The notes under the pieces were generated by a model. It was given only the letters and a program-made list of their open reading frames with translations. It did not search any database and had not been told where the DNA came from. 64,000 bases of DNA, taken from contig NZ_JADKYM010000006.1 in NCBI RefSeq assembly GCF_015475875.1, forward strand, positions 102,462 to 166,461, read 5' to 3'. A program made the position numbers and the translations under genes. Source of the DNA: Sphingopyxis solisilvae. GTDB lineage: Bacteria > Pseudomonadota > Alphaproteobacteria > Sphingomonadales > Sphingomonadaceae. Shown piece by piece: positions 32,768-42,621 of the stretch. Positions within the stretch are counted from its first letter, which is position 1. The number at the start of each line of letters is the position of its first letter.

Positions 32768-33472
32768 TTGGAACCGATCCTTATCTATGGCTTCCCGCTG
32801 GGAAGTTCCATGGGCCTTGTTGCGGCCCTCGAATGGCTGGGCAAACCCTATCGCCTGTGCCGCGTCGATATGCTCGGCGAAATGCGCGACCCGTCCTATG
32901 CCCGCATCAACGCGCGGCACGAAACGCCCGCGCTGATTACCGGCAAAGGCCAAGTGCTGACCGAAACCATGGCGATCGCGGAATGGCTGGCGGCGCGCGA
33001 CGATGATCGGCTGGTCAGCCCCGATCCGCTGTCGCTCGATGCCGACCGGATGCGGCAGATCATGGCGTTCATCAACACCGGTTTCACCGGCGCCTTCAGC
33101 CCGCTGTGGGTCGCGCTCGAAATGGACCCGCCGCGCCCGGCGTTGCAGGCGGCGCTGCGCGAATATGCCAAGGAAGCCGTGATCGAACGCCATGACAAGC
33201 TGGAGGCGATGGTCGGCAACGGCCCTTATCTGGTCGGCGACCGGCCGACGCTTGCCGACGCACTGTTCATCGGCATCGCGCGCTGGCTGGAGTTTCACGA
33301 GGTTGCCGAACCGGTGCGCTGGCCAAAGCTTGCCGCCTTGCGCACGCGGCTGGAGGCCGACCCTGCGGTCATCTACGCCACCGCGCTGGAAAGCGGCGAC
33401 AGCGTAGCGGGCAGCGGTCCGTTCCGTGGTCATGTCCCGCTGGCCGAGGTGATCGAACGCTTCGGTAGCTGA
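32768..33472 (+). CDS. Glutathione S-transferase family protein
   Basis: This 234-residue GST has an N-terminal thioredoxin-like domain (PILIYGFPLGSSMGLVAALE, NARHETPALITGKG, LTETMAIAEWLAA) and an all-helical C-domain with NGPYLVGDRPTLADALFIGI. The active-site position is occupied by serines of the PLGSSMG segment rather than Cys10. It starts at a TTG, since no in-frame ATG precedes the first beta strand; GGAG at 32757-32760 is well placed. The nearby out-of-frame ATG at 32755 overlaps that ribosome site. It is divergent from the HxlR regulator and ends just before a strong hairpin. Confidence 0.88.
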   Translation: MEPILIYGFPLGSSMGLVAALEWLGKPYRLCRVDMLGEMRDPSYARINARHETPALITGKGQVLTETMAIAEWLAARDDDRLVSPDPLSLDADRMRQIMAFINTGFTGAFSPLWVALEMDPPRPALQAALREYAKEAVIERHDKLEAMVGNGPYLVGDRPTLADALFIGIARWLEFHEVAEPVRWPKLAALRTRLEADPAVIYATALESGDSVAGSGPFRGHVPLAEVIERFGS

Positions 33473-33477
33473 CCCAC

Positions 33478-33511
33478 AAGGGCGGTACGGTTGCGAGACC
33501 GTGCCGCCCTT
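33478..33511 (+). terminator. Strong hairpin after the GST gene
   Basis: Thirteen-base arms AAGGGCGGTACGG (33478-33490) and CCGTGCCGCCCTT (33499-33511) pair with one G-U wobble around an 8-base loop. It starts 5 bases after the GST stop codon. The T-tract is minimal, so termination efficiency is uncertain. Confidence 0.6.
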
Positions 33512-33525
33512 GATAGCATCGCCAA

Positions 33526-34008
33526 ATGGACCGGATCGAAACCCAGGCCTCGGGCGGCTGCCAGTGCGGCGCGGTGCGCTATCATGTCACCGCGGTGCTT
33601 GACACCTCGCACATCTGCCATTGCCGCATGTGCCAGAAGGCGGCGGGCAATTTCTTCATCGCGCTGATCGGCGTCCCGCGCGACGCAATTGCCTGGACGC
33701 GCGGCGAACCCGCAACCTTCGCCAGCTCCGACAAGGCGATGCGCGGTTTCTGCCGCGACTGCGGCACGCCGCTGCTCTACGATTATCACGACAGCAAGCA
33801 TGTCAACCTGACTACCGGATCGTTCGACAACCCGGCGCAATTCCCGCCGCGCGTCCAGTTCGGCGTCGAAGCGCAGCTGCCGCTTTTCGATCATCTGCCG
33901 ATCAAGGCCGAGGGGACGACCGAAGAGACGATGGCGGCCTATGTCGGCGCGATCCAGGCGAGCAATCACCAGCACCCCGACCATGACACCGACGTCTGGC
34001 CGCGCTGA
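33526..34008 (+). CDS. GFA-family (CENP-V fold) zinc protein
   Basis: This 160-residue protein belongs to the glutathione-dependent formaldehyde-activating (GFA/Mss4-like) family. The zinc-binding cysteines are visible as GGCQCGAVRY, then CHCRMCQKAAGNFF and RGFCRDCGTPLLYD. The family name is historical and most members have unknown activity, often linked to glutathione or small carbonyl compounds. It lies 14 bp after the hairpin that follows the GST gene and 73 bp before purT. Confidence 0.9.
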   Translation: MDRIETQASGGCQCGAVRYHVTAVLDTSHICHCRMCQKAAGNFFIALIGVPRDAIAWTRGEPATFASSDKAMRGFCRDCGTPLLYDYHDSKHVNLTTGSFDNPAQFPPRVQFGVEAQLPLFDHLPIKAEGTTEETMAAYVGAIQASNHQHPDHDTDVWPR

Positions 34009-34081
34009 CCGGCGAGTGCTGGCGAATCCCCGCGGCTGCGATTAGGGGGAGACGAAATCTCTCGAGCCCGGAGCCTGTGCC

Positions 34082-35263
34082 ATGACCCCCACCGCCACCA
34101 TCCTGTTGCTAGGTTCGGGCGAGCTTGGCCGCGAATTTGTGATTTCGGCGAAGCGCCTCGGCTGCCGCGTCATTGCCTGCGACAGCTATGACGGCGCGCC
34201 CGCGATGCAGGTTGCCGATGACTTCGAGGTCTTTTCGATGCTCGACGGCGATGCGCTGCGCCGCGCGATCGAAAGGCACCAGCCCGACCATATAGTGCCC
34301 GAGATCGAGGCGATCCGCACCGAAATCCTCGCCGAAGTCGAGGCCGAAGGCTTTCACGTTGTCCCGTCGGCGCGCGCCGCGCAGTTGACGATGAACCGCG
34401 ACGCGATCCGCGATCTGGCCGCGAGCGAACTTGGCCTCACCACCTCGACCTTCGAATATGCCGAAACGCGCGAGGCGCTGCATGCCGCCGCGGCGCGCAT
34501 CGACTTTCCGCTCGTCGTCAAGCCGGTGATGTCCTCATCGGGCAAGGGCCAGAGCACAGTCAAGAGCCCGGCCGACATCGACGCGGCGTGGGATTATGCC
34601 GCCGCGGGCATGCGCGGCGACCGGCTACGCGTGATTGCCGAGGCGTTCATCGACTTCGATTACGAAATCACCCTGCTAACCGTCCGTCACCAGGATGGCG
34701 TGACCTTTTGCCCGCCGATCGGTCACCGCCAGGAACGCGGCGATTATCGCGAAAGCTGGCAACCCGCGGCCATGTCCGATGCAGCACTGGCCAGCGCGCA
34801 GGACATGGCGACCAAGGTCGTTGATGCCCTTGGAGGTTACGGCATTTTCGGGGTCGAGTTTTTCGTCAAGGGCGACACGGTCATCTTTTCCGAGCTCAGT
34901 CCGCGCCCGCACGACACCGGCATGGTGACGCTGATCTCGCAGTCGCTGTCCGAATTCGACCTCCATGCGCGCGCCATCCTTGGTCTGCCCATCCCCGCCG
35001 TCGCCGTTCCCGATGCCAGCGCGAGCGCGGTGCTGCTCGCCGACCGCGACGCAAGCGATTTTGCAATCACGGGCCTCGCCGATGCGCTCGCCCAGCCCGA
35101 CCCCGCAACTTCCATCGACGCACGCATTTTCGGAAAACCGGTCACGCGCCCGCACCGCCGCATGGGGGTTACGCTGGCGAAGGTGACCGGCGGCTCCAGC
35201 GACGACGCGCGCACCGCTGCCGTCGCTGCCGCCGCAAAACTCTCGATAGATTACCGCGCATGA
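34082..35263 (+). CDS. purT: Formate-dependent phosphoribosylglycinamide formyltransferase (GAR transformylase 2)
   Basis: PurT forms formyl-GAR from GAR, formate and ATP in purine synthesis, as an alternative to the folate-dependent PurN. The 393 residues match the family length. An N-terminal nucleotide-binding motif [20 protein letters not shown] (8-27) precedes the ATP-grasp domain, with [14 protein letters not shown] at about 141-154, [10 protein letters not shown] near residue 260 and [16 protein letters not shown] near residue 272. The stop overlaps the start of the acetyltransferase gene (ATGA), implying coupled translation. Confidence 0.95.
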   Translation: MTPTATILLLGSGELGREFVISAKRLGCRVIACDSYDGAPAMQVADDFEVFSMLDGDALRRAIERHQPDHIVPEIEAIRTEILAEVEAEGFHVVPSARAAQLTMNRDAIRDLAASELGLTTSTFEYAETREALHAAAARIDFPLVVKPVMSSSGKGQSTVKSPADIDAAWDYAAAGMRGDRLRVIAEAFIDFDYEITLLTVRHQDGVTFCPPIGHRQERGDYRESWQPAAMSDAALASAQDMATKVVDALGGYGIFGVEFFVKGDTVIFSELSPRPHDTGMVTLISQSLSEFDLHARAILGLPIPAVAVPDASASAVLLADRDASDFAITGLADALAQPDPATSIDARIFGKPVTRPHRRMGVTLAKVTGGSSDDARTAAVAAAAKLSIDYRA

Positions 35264-35724
35264 CGACGATTTCGGTCCAGCGCCTCACGCCCGGCGACAT
35301 CCAAGCGGTGCGCGACCTCAACGCGCTTTATGCCGACGCCTTTGCCGACCATGAAACCTATCGCCGCGACCATCCCGACGACGCGTGGCTCGCCCGCCAG
35401 CTTGCCAAGGAGGCGATCATCCTGCTCGTGGCGCGGATCAACGGCCGTATCGTCGGCGGCCTCACCGCCTATGAACTGCCCAAGTTCGAGGCGGCGCGCA
35501 GCGAAATCTACCTTTACGATCTGGCGGTCGCCGAAAGCGTCCGTCGCCGCGGGGTCGCGACCACGCTGATCGCCGAACTTCAGCACATCGCCGTGGAAAC
35601 CGGCGCCTGGGCGGTGTTCGTCCAAGCCGACTATGGCGACGATCCGGCGGTTGCGCTGTACACGAAGCTCGGCGTGCGCGAGGATGTGATGCATTTCGAC
35701 CTGCCGCCTCGACCCCGGCCCTAG
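35260..35724 (+). CDS. AAC(3)-I-like GNAT acetyltransferase
   Basis: This 154-residue GNAT protein is strongly similar in motif content to aminoglycoside 3-N-acetyltransferases of the AAC(3)-I group. [20 protein letters not shown] is followed by the acetyl-CoA-binding RRRGVAT and [18 protein letters not shown], and the end is [11 protein letters not shown]. These blocks are the family hallmark. It is nested in core genes, overlapping purT by 4 bp and lying 20 bp before polA, with no integron or mobile element nearby. It is therefore probably an intrinsic chromosomal homologue, and its natural substrate may not be an antibiotic. Confidence 0.87.
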   Translation: MTTISVQRLTPGDIQAVRDLNALYADAFADHETYRRDHPDDAWLARQLAKEAIILLVARINGRIVGGLTAYELPKFEAARSEIYLYDLAVAESVRRRGVATTLIAELQHIAVETGAWAVFVQADYGDDPAVALYTKLGVREDVMHFDLPPRPRP

Positions 35725-35744
35725 CGCGCGCTACACCCCGCGCC

Positions 35745-38561
35745 ATGTCGGACAAGAATCATCTCTATCTGGTCGATGGCTCCAGCTATATCTTTCGCGC
35801 CTATCACCGCCTGCCGCCGCTGACGAACCCCAACGGCGTGCCCGTCGGCGCCGTCTATGGCTATACGACCATGTTGTGGAAGCTGGCGAAAGATCTGAAC
35901 GATGCCGAAGAGCCGACGCATCTGGCGGTGATTCTCGACCATTCGAGCCACAGCTTTCGCAACGACATATACGATCAATATAAAGCGAACCGCCCCGAAC
36001 CGCCCGAGGATTTGCGTCCGCAATTCCCGCTGATCCGCGACGCGACGCGCGCCTTTTCGCTGCCGTGCATCGAAATGGCGGGGTATGAGGCCGACGACCT
36101 GATCGCCAGCTATACCGAAGCCGCGGTCGCCGCGGGCTGGGACGTTACCATCGTGTCGTCCGACAAGGATCTGATGCAGTTGATCCGCCAGCCCGCCGAG
36201 GGGCCGCAAGTCGACATGCTCGACACAATGAAGAACGTCCACATGGGGCTGGAGGCGGTGAACGAGAAATTCGGCGTCACCCCCGACCTCGTCGGCGACG
36301 TGCTCGCATTGATGGGCGACAGCGTCGACAATGTGCCCGGGGTCCGCGGCGTCGGACCAAAGACCGCGACCAAGCTGATCGTCGAATATGGCGATCTGGA
36401 AAAAGCGCTCGCGGGCGCCGAGACGATGAAGCCGTCAAAGCTGCGCGACAATCTGATCGAACATGCCGACATGGCGCGGCTGTCGCGCATATTGGTCGAC
36501 CTGAAACGCGACGTGCCGTTGCCGCAACCACTCGACGAAATGAAGCTCGGCGACATACCGCCCGATCCGCTGCGCGCCTTTCTCGACGAACATGGCTTCC
36601 GCTCGCTGTCGGCCAAGCTGTCGAACGGCGCGTCGCCCGGCGGTCCGCCGACCCCGACGCACAAGAGCGCGGCGCAAGGCGGCACCGCGCCGTCGGCAAC
36701 CCCGGCGACGCCAACCCTGCCCGCGATGCCGGCGATCGATCGCACCGCCTATGAATGTGTGACCAGCCTCGAAGCGCTCGACCGCTGGATCGCGGCGGCC
36801 CGCGCCGCGCATGTCGTCGCGATCGACACCGAAACCGCGAGCCTCGACAGTGTCACCGGACGGCTCGTCGGGGTCAGTCTGGCGACCGCGCCGGGCAAGG
36901 CGTGCTACATCCCGCTCGGTCATGGCGGCACCGATATGTTCGCCGAAAAGCCCGAGCAGATCGCGATGGACGCGGCGCTGGACCGGCTGCGCGCCCTGTT
37001 CTCGGACGATGCGGTGCTGAAGGTCGGGCATAATCTGAAATATGACATCGGCGTGCTCGCGCAGCATGGCATCACCATCGCCCCTTATGACGACACGCTG
37101 GTGATGAGCTTTGCGCTCGACGCGGGCAAGCATCAGCACGGGCTCGACGAACTGGCGAAGCTGCACCTCGACCATGCCTGCCTGTCGTTCAAGGACGTCT
37201 GCGGCACCGGCAAGTCACAGATCAGCTTTGCCGAAGTCCAGCTCGATCGCGCCACCGAATATGCTGCCGAGGACGCCGATGTGGCGCTGCGGCTCTGGAA
37301 GCTGCTCAAGCTGCGGCTGCCGCTCGAAGGTGGCACCCGCGTTTACGAGATGGTCGATCGCCCGCTGGCGGCGGTGATCGAGACCATGGAGCGAGCCGGG
37401 ATCATGGTCGACCGCGACTATCTGGCGAAGCTGTCGGGCGAGTTTGCGACCGAAATGCTGCGAATCGAGGGCGAGATTCACGAGCTTGCGGGCCAGCCCT
37501 TCGCGATCGGCAGTCCCAAGCAGCTTGGCGAAATCCTGTTCGACAAGCTCGGCCTGAAAGGCGGGCGCAAGGGCAAGTCCGGCGACTGGTCGACCGATCA
37601 GAACGAACTCGAACGGCTCGAGCGCGACGGTTTGCCGATCGCGCGCAAGATCCTGGAATGGCGCCAGCTGTCGAAACTCAAATCAACCTATACCGACGCG
37701 CTACAGCAACAGATCAATCCCGCCACGGGGCGCGTCCACACCAGCTACAGCCTGGTCGGTGCGCAGACCGGGCGGCTGTCGTCGACCGACCCGAACCTCC
37801 AGAATATCCCGATCCGTACCGAAACCGGGCGCCAGATCCGCGACGCCTTTATCGCCGCGCCGGGCCACGTCCTAATCGCCGCCGACTATAGCCAGATCGA
37901 GCTGCGCCTCGCTGCGCACATGGCCGACGTTCCCGAACTGAAGGAAGCCTTTGCGCAGGGGCAGGACATCCACAGCGCCACCGCGATCGAATTGTTCGGC
38001 GAAAGCAACCGCGACACCCGCGGCAAGGCCAAGACGGTCAATTTCTCGATCCTCTACGGCATTTCGCGCTGGGGACTGGCGGGACGGCTCGAGATTACCC
38101 CCGACGAGGCGCAGGCGCTCATCGCGCGCTATTTTGAACGCTTCCCCGGCATTTCGGACTATATCACTGACACGCTCGAAAGGGCGCGGGCGACGGGGTA
38201 CACCGAGACGTTGTTCGGGCGCAAAACCTGGTTCCCGCGCATCAAGGCCGCCAACCAGAATGAACGCGCGGGCAGCGAACGCGCCGCGATCAACGCCCCG
38301 ATCCAGGGCACCAGCGCCGACCTGATCAAACGCGCGATGGCGCGCATGCCCACGGCGCTGGCCGAAGCGGGGCTGGCCGACGTCAAAATGCTGCTGCAGG
38401 TCCACGACGAACTGGTGTTCGAGGCACCTGAGGGCCAGGCCGAGGCGGCGGGCGAGGTCATCCGGCGGGTAATGATGGGCGCCGCCGAACCGGCGCTGAC
38501 CTTATCGGTCCCGCTCGAAGTCGAAATCGGCATCGGCAAAAGCTGGGGCGAAGCGCATTGA
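35745..38561 (+). CDS. polA: DNA polymerase I
   Basis: The 938-residue protein has the three PolA domains. The 5'-3' nuclease occupies about 1-290 (LYLVDGSSYIFRAYH, YEADDLIASYT, GDSVDNVPGVRGVGPKTA). The 3'-5' exonuclease spans about 330-530 with an intact DxE motif (VAIDTETASLD), so proofreading is expected. The polymerase domain follows, with LIAADYSQIELRLAAH (motif A), KTVNFSILYGISRWGLA (motif B) and LLQVHDELVFEAP (motif C). A low-complexity Pro/Ala/Thr linker separates the nuclease and exonuclease domains. It repairs DNA and removes RNA primers. Confidence 0.97.
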   Translation: MSDKNHLYLVDGSSYIFRAYHRLPPLTNPNGVPVGAVYGYTTMLWKLAKDLNDAEEPTHLAVILDHSSHSFRNDIYDQYKANRPEPPEDLRPQFPLIRDATRAFSLPCIEMAGYEADDLIASYTEAAVAAGWDVTIVSSDKDLMQLIRQPAEGPQVDMLDTMKNVHMGLEAVNEKFGVTPDLVGDVLALMGDSVDNVPGVRGVGPKTATKLIVEYGDLEKALAGAETMKPSKLRDNLIEHADMARLSRILVDLKRDVPLPQPLDEMKLGDIPPDPLRAFLDEHGFRSLSAKLSNGASPGGPPTPTHKSAAQGGTAPSATPATPTLPAMPAIDRTAYECVTSLEALDRWIAAARAAHVVAIDTETASLDSVTGRLVGVSLATAPGKACYIPLGHGGTDMFAEKPEQIAMDAALDRLRALFSDDAVLKVGHNLKYDIGVLAQHGITIAPYDDTLVMSFALDAGKHQHGLDELAKLHLDHACLSFKDVCGTGKSQISFAEVQLDRATEYAAEDADVALRLWKLLKLRLPLEGGTRVYEMVDRPLAAVIETMERAGIMVDRDYLAKLSGEFATEMLRIEGEIHELAGQPFAIGSPKQLGEILFDKLGLKGGRKGKSGDWSTDQNELERLERDGLPIARKILEWRQLSKLKSTYTDALQQQINPATGRVHTSYSLVGAQTGRLSSTDPNLQNIPIRTETGRQIRDAFIAAPGHVLIAADYSQIELRLAAHMADVPELKEAFAQGQDIHSATAIELFGESNRDTRGKAKTVNFSILYGISRWGLAGRLEITPDEAQALIARYFERFPGISDYITDTLERARATGYTETLFGRKTWFPRIKAANQNERAGSERAAINAPIQGTSADLIKRAMARMPTALAEAGLADVKMLLQVHDELVFEAPEGQAEAAGEVIRRVMMGAAEPALTLSVPLEVEIGIGKSWGEAH

Positions 38562-38659
38562 TTAGCGGACCAACTTTCCATTGATTGCAGAAAAAACTTG
38601 TTGCACCCGAAAGCAAAGATGACGGCGAATCCGCCGCATCACGGAAATTCGGGGGCAAA

Positions 38660-40357
38660 ATGATCGTCGGAATCGATCTGGGCACGACCAACAGCGCAGC
38701 GGCAATCTTTGAAAATGGCCAAACAAGACTAATCCCTAACGCGTTGGGCGATCTGCTCACGCCGTCGGCCGTTGCGATCTTGCCGGATGGAACGACGCTG
38801 GTCGGCAAGCCCGCGCTCAATCACTGGGTGCTGAAACCCGGCGAGGCCGTCACCAGCTTCAAGCGTTTCATCGGTACCAACCGCATGATCAAAATTGGGC
38901 GCTATTCTTTCAAGGCCGAAGATCTGTCGGCGATCGTCCTGCGTAGCCTGAAAGAAGACGTCGAGGCGGCAACCGGTCAGGACGTGACCGAGGCGGTAAT
39001 TACCGTTCCAGCCTATTTCAACGACAAGCAGCGCAAGGCGACGCGGCGCGCGGGCGAACTCGCTGGGTTGAAGGTCGCCCGGCTGCTCAACGAGCCGACC
39101 GCGGCCGCCCTTGCTTTCGGCATTGCGGACAGGGAGGATCGCGAGCCCTTTCTTGTCTTCGATCTTGGTGGCGGCACGTTCGATGTTTCGATCGTCGAAA
39201 TGTTTGACGCGATCGTGGAAGTCCGCGCCTCGTCGGGAGACAACCGCCTCGGTGGTGACGATTTCACCAACGCGATTGTCGCACATTGGGCGGCAAACAA
39301 CGAATTTCCATCCGACGTGCGGCGCAATCTGCTTGACGCGCGCCTGTTCCGGGGCGCGGATACGGCGCGGCGGATGCTCACCGACCACACCGAGGCGCAT
39401 GTTGCGCTCACGCTCTCCGACCGCCAATTCGATCTGGCGATCACCGCCGACCAGTTCGAAACGCTCGTCGCATCGCTGCTCGCACGCCTCCGCGACCCGA
39501 TCCTGCGCTCGTTGCGCGACAGCAATTTGCGTATTGAGGGGCTCAGCGACATTGTCCTTGTCGGCGGCGCTACACGTATGCCGGTGATCCGAAAGGCTAT
39601 CACCAAGATGTTCGGCCGCTTTCCCAATCACGTCGTGCATCCCGATCATGCGGTCGCCATCGGCGCAGCGATCCAGGCCGGGCTGGTCGCGCGCCACGCC
39701 GCCCTCGACGAGGTGCGGCTTACCGATATCTGCCCCTTCACGCTGGGGATCGAAGTCACCGAATATGACAGCCACGGCCGGCTTCGCGACGGCCTATTCT
39801 CGCCGATCATCAGCCGCAACAGTCCGACCCCAATCAGCCGTACTAACAATTATTCGTCGATGTCCGACAATCAGGCGCACATCAAACTCAACGTCTACCA
39901 AGGAGAATCGCGCGAGGTCGCGAACAACATCCTGCTCGGCACAATGGAATTTCCCATTCCGAAAAAACCGGCGGGCCAGGTCTCGATCGACTGTCGTTTC
40001 ACCTACGATAGTTCAGGCATGCTCGATGTTGACGTGACAATTCCGGAAACGGGCGAAACACGGTCGATGTTGATCGCTGACGATAGCGAGGGACTGACGA
40101 CCGAACAGCTCGAAGCCCGGCGCGACGAGCTCGCGGCGCTCAAGACCCACCCGCGGGATATAGCAGAAAACCAGTATATCGCAGGCTGGGCGGCGCGGCT
40201 CTACGAAGAATTTATCGACGAGCGGCGTGAGCATGTTGCACGAATGCTGCTCCATTTCGAAGGCGTGCTCGAAACGCAGGATCCGCGCGCCATCGATGAA
40301 GCGCGCGGGGCGATGGCAAGCGCGCTAAAGGAAATGGAGCAGGATCACCGCCTGTGA
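38660..40357 (+). CDS. hscC: Hsp70-family chaperone, HscC-like
   Basis: This 565-residue Hsp70 is shorter than DnaK (about 640) and resembles HscC. The ATPase domain shows IDLGTTNSAAAI (phosphate 1), ITVPAYFNDKQRKATRRAGE, LLNEPTAAALAFG, VFDLGGGTFDVSIVEMF and VLVGGATRMPVIRKAI. The substrate domain begins near TDICPFTLGIEV and the C-terminal lid is truncated, without the EEVD-type tail. I chose the ATG at 38660 because MIVGIDLGTTN matches the family N-terminus. The next gene, overlapping by 4 bp, encodes a J-like membrane protein, which suggests a dedicated chaperone pair as for HscC with DjlB/DjlC in E. coli. Confidence 0.88.
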   Translation: MIVGIDLGTTNSAAAIFENGQTRLIPNALGDLLTPSAVAILPDGTTLVGKPALNHWVLKPGEAVTSFKRFIGTNRMIKIGRYSFKAEDLSAIVLRSLKEDVEAATGQDVTEAVITVPAYFNDKQRKATRRAGELAGLKVARLLNEPTAAALAFGIADREDREPFLVFDLGGGTFDVSIVEMFDAIVEVRASSGDNRLGGDDFTNAIVAHWAANNEFPSDVRRNLLDARLFRGADTARRMLTDHTEAHVALTLSDRQFDLAITADQFETLVASLLARLRDPILRSLRDSNLRIEGLSDIVLVGGATRMPVIRKAITKMFGRFPNHVVHPDHAVAIGAAIQAGLVARHAALDEVRLTDICPFTLGIEVTEYDSHGRLRDGLFSPIISRNSPTPISRTNNYSSMSDNQAHIKLNVYQGESREVANNILLGTMEFPIPKKPAGQVSIDCRFTYDSSGMLDVDVTIPETGETRSMLIADDSEGLTTEQLEARRDELAALKTHPRDIAENQYIAGWAARLYEEFIDERREHVARMLLHFEGVLETQDPRAIDEARGAMASALKEMEQDHRL

Positions 40358-41943
40358 CCGCCCTGCACTGGCCATGGTCTTTCCTCGACATTGCGCCGAC
40401 GCAAGACCGCAAATTGATCCGTGAAGCCTATTCGCGACGGCTCAAGGCGCTCGACCATGACGCCGAGACCGAAGCCTATATGGCATTGCGCGATGCACGC
40501 GATGCCGCGCTTTCAGGTCATTTCCTTTGTGCCCCGGCAACCGGCGACGAAGATGACTTCGGCCTCGGAGAGCTGTCTTCCGACGAAGAAGCCGACGCCG
40601 AAGAGACGCGTCAATTCACAAGCGAAGCCGAAGAAAAGCCGGTGTTTACGGTCGAATATAACGATGAGGACGACAGGCGTTTTCAACGGGTGGTCGACCT
40701 TTTCCTGCAGGACGGCGCACTGACGTCGGAGGAAGCGGAGGAACTGGAACGGCATATTGACGCGTTGTTCGATGACGATCGCATGGCCGATCTTGGCCAT
40801 TATGCACGGGTTGAAAGCTGGCTCGCGCAGCTGCTCGCCGACCGCTTCCCTCGCGGCGCCGAGTTTTTTCCCAAGGCCGCCGAATATTTCAACTGGTCCG
40901 AACGTGCGCACGAACTTGGCATCCACCCTGCAATCCCGTGGCTCGTCAACGCCGACGAGGGTCGGCGCGTGCTCAGTGCAATCGCAACGCCCGGACACGT
41001 CTATCATCGCGAATGGGTCGAACTGAGCCGCGGAAAGGCGAAGGGACCGCTCTGGACGCGTGGCATCGACAATCCGCGCATGGCCAATCTCATCGCTACG
41101 GTCCGCCGCGATTATCCGTGGCTTGAGCAGGAGCATTGGCAGCCCGAACTTGTAGCCCGCTGGGAAAAGAAGGTCGAGGGCGGCAGCGTCAAAGGACCCG
41201 GCCTGTGGACTTGGGTCGCGTTGGCAATTTTCGCGCTATCCGGGATCGGCAGACTGGTCGACACCGATTCATCCAGGATCGACCATAATCCTGCCGCCCT
41301 CGCTGCGCTACACACGGCAAAAGCCGATGCACATATCGCCAGCTTTATCGAAACCGAGTTTCCCGATGCGCAGGCCGACGGCAGGTCCGTCGAAACATTG
41401 CGATCGAAAAGCCCCAAGACATTTGCCGCGCTACACAAGGTCGCCAGCGATTTCGATACGCTCGACGAGGCGCGCAATCGCATCATGATGCGGGAAATAA
41501 CCGAACTCTATTATCTGATCATCGACAAGCTCCCCTACGAGGATCAGGTCATGGACGCGAAACTCCGCGCAACGACGATCCAAAAAATGAAGAGCCATCC
41601 ACGCGGCTGTGCTGAATTCATCCGCAATCCCCGAACCTATTTGCGACAGGGGAACAGCGCCGGCCTCCTCTCGCCCGAGTACCGGTATCAGATATTTTCG
41701 ACCGTCCACGATCACTATGATGATCGCGAGTGGGCACTGGTGCCAAAACGGGCAGAGATTCCCGGTGAACTCGTCGGAAAACTGGTCCGGCGGTCGGGCG
41801 TACCGGAAGAACGGCTTGGCGCGGTCCTGCGTTCAAGAGAGTCCCCCGATGAAGATGTTTGCCGGGTGATCGGCAGTTTTTATGAGCTGTTGACGGAGAT
41901 TCCTGCCAAGGAGGCTGACAAGATCCTGCCCGCCATTCTGTAG
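40354..41943 (+). CDS. J-domain-like membrane protein, probable partner of the HscC-like Hsp70
   Basis: The first 53 residues resemble a short J-like helix pair (FLDIAPTQDRKLIREAYSRR, YMALRDARDAAL) as in DjlB/DjlC-type proteins. The HPD tripeptide needed by ordinary J proteins is replaced by H35-D36-A37. An acidic linker spans about 65-115. One hydrophobic segment, GLWTWVALAIFALSGIGRLV, at about 286-305 suggests a single membrane pass, followed by a soluble C-terminal region without a recognised domain. The gene overlaps the hscC-like stop (ATGA). Function as an Hsp70 recruiter at the membrane is inferred from position and the weak J-like start. Confidence 0.68.
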   Translation: MTALHWPWSFLDIAPTQDRKLIREAYSRRLKALDHDAETEAYMALRDARDAALSGHFLCAPATGDEDDFGLGELSSDEEADAEETRQFTSEAEEKPVFTVEYNDEDDRRFQRVVDLFLQDGALTSEEAEELERHIDALFDDDRMADLGHYARVESWLAQLLADRFPRGAEFFPKAAEYFNWSERAHELGIHPAIPWLVNADEGRRVLSAIATPGHVYHREWVELSRGKAKGPLWTRGIDNPRMANLIATVRRDYPWLEQEHWQPELVARWEKKVEGGSVKGPGLWTWVALAIFALSGIGRLVDTDSSRIDHNPAALAALHTAKADAHIASFIETEFPDAQADGRSVETLRSKSPKTFAALHKVASDFDTLDEARNRIMMREITELYYLIIDKLPYEDQVMDAKLRATTIQKMKSHPRGCAEFIRNPRTYLRQGNSAGLLSPEYRYQIFSTVHDHYDDREWALVPKRAEIPGELVGKLVRRSGVPEERLGAVLRSRESPDEDVCRVIGSFYELLTEIPAKEADKILPAIL

Positions 41944-41967
41944 GCTCAGTTTCCCGGAGCTCAATTC

Positions 41968-42501
41968 TTGTTCGCAATATTGCTTCCCGTACTGGTAGCG
42001 GCGACATCCGCCGACCTCGTCACGAACGGATCGCAATTCGCCGGAACAGCGGATCAAGCTTTGCCGGTGGCTCCGGCATCCGCGCGACCCCCGCCGATTG
42101 CCGAAACGGACGTGCGCGAATTTGTCGCGATCGCGGGGCGCAGAGTCGCCGGACGCCCGGTCGGAGGGCCGATCGCCAGCGCCGACAAGCTGCTGCTGAT
42201 CGCCCGCGACGACAAGGGGTATCCGGTGACCGCGCTCAGCGCCGGCTTTCCGTCGCGCCAGGCGCTTCCTGCGCCGCCCGGCGGAACGCTGGCGGTGGTG
42301 CGGCTGCGCCAGCGCTACACCACCCCCGTTCCCGGCCCCAGCGCTGACGACCTCGCCTTTGTCGCAGCGCATCGCATCCCGCTGTTCATCGTCGGCGAAT
42401 GGTCGCGCCCGGCCCCGATGTGGGAAGTGGCGTGGGTCGATGGCGCGGTCCGGTTCCGCACCATCGGCGAGGTCGGCGAAATCGGTCCCTGGCAGGACTA
42501 A
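41968..42501 (+). CDS. Hypothetical secreted protein
   Basis: This 177-residue protein starts at a TTG preceded by GGAG about 10 bases upstream; no in-frame ATG is near. The N-terminal FAILLPVLVAATSAD looks like a short signal peptide, after which the protein is hydrophilic with a proline-rich stretch near 33-42. I recognise no domain. It follows the J-like gene by 24 bp and could belong to the same unit, but nothing ties it to chaperone function. A further gap of 120 bp separates it from the next gene. Confidence 0.6.
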   Translation: MFAILLPVLVAATSADLVTNGSQFAGTADQALPVAPASARPPPIAETDVREFVAIAGRRVAGRPVGGPIASADKLLLIARDDKGYPVTALSAGFPSRQALPAPPGGTLAVVRLRQRYTTPVPGPSADDLAFVAAHRIPLFIVGEWSRPAPMWEVAWVDGAVRFRTIGEVGEIGPWQD

Positions 42502-42621
42502 CCGACGCGGCCTTGCGCCGCGCTGCCCGCAGCGCCCTTTGCGAACCGCGACTTTTGTCTCTATGACGATCCGATGACATTGGGCTGGCATTATCGTGAC
42601 AGCCGCCGATCAAGGATTTCC

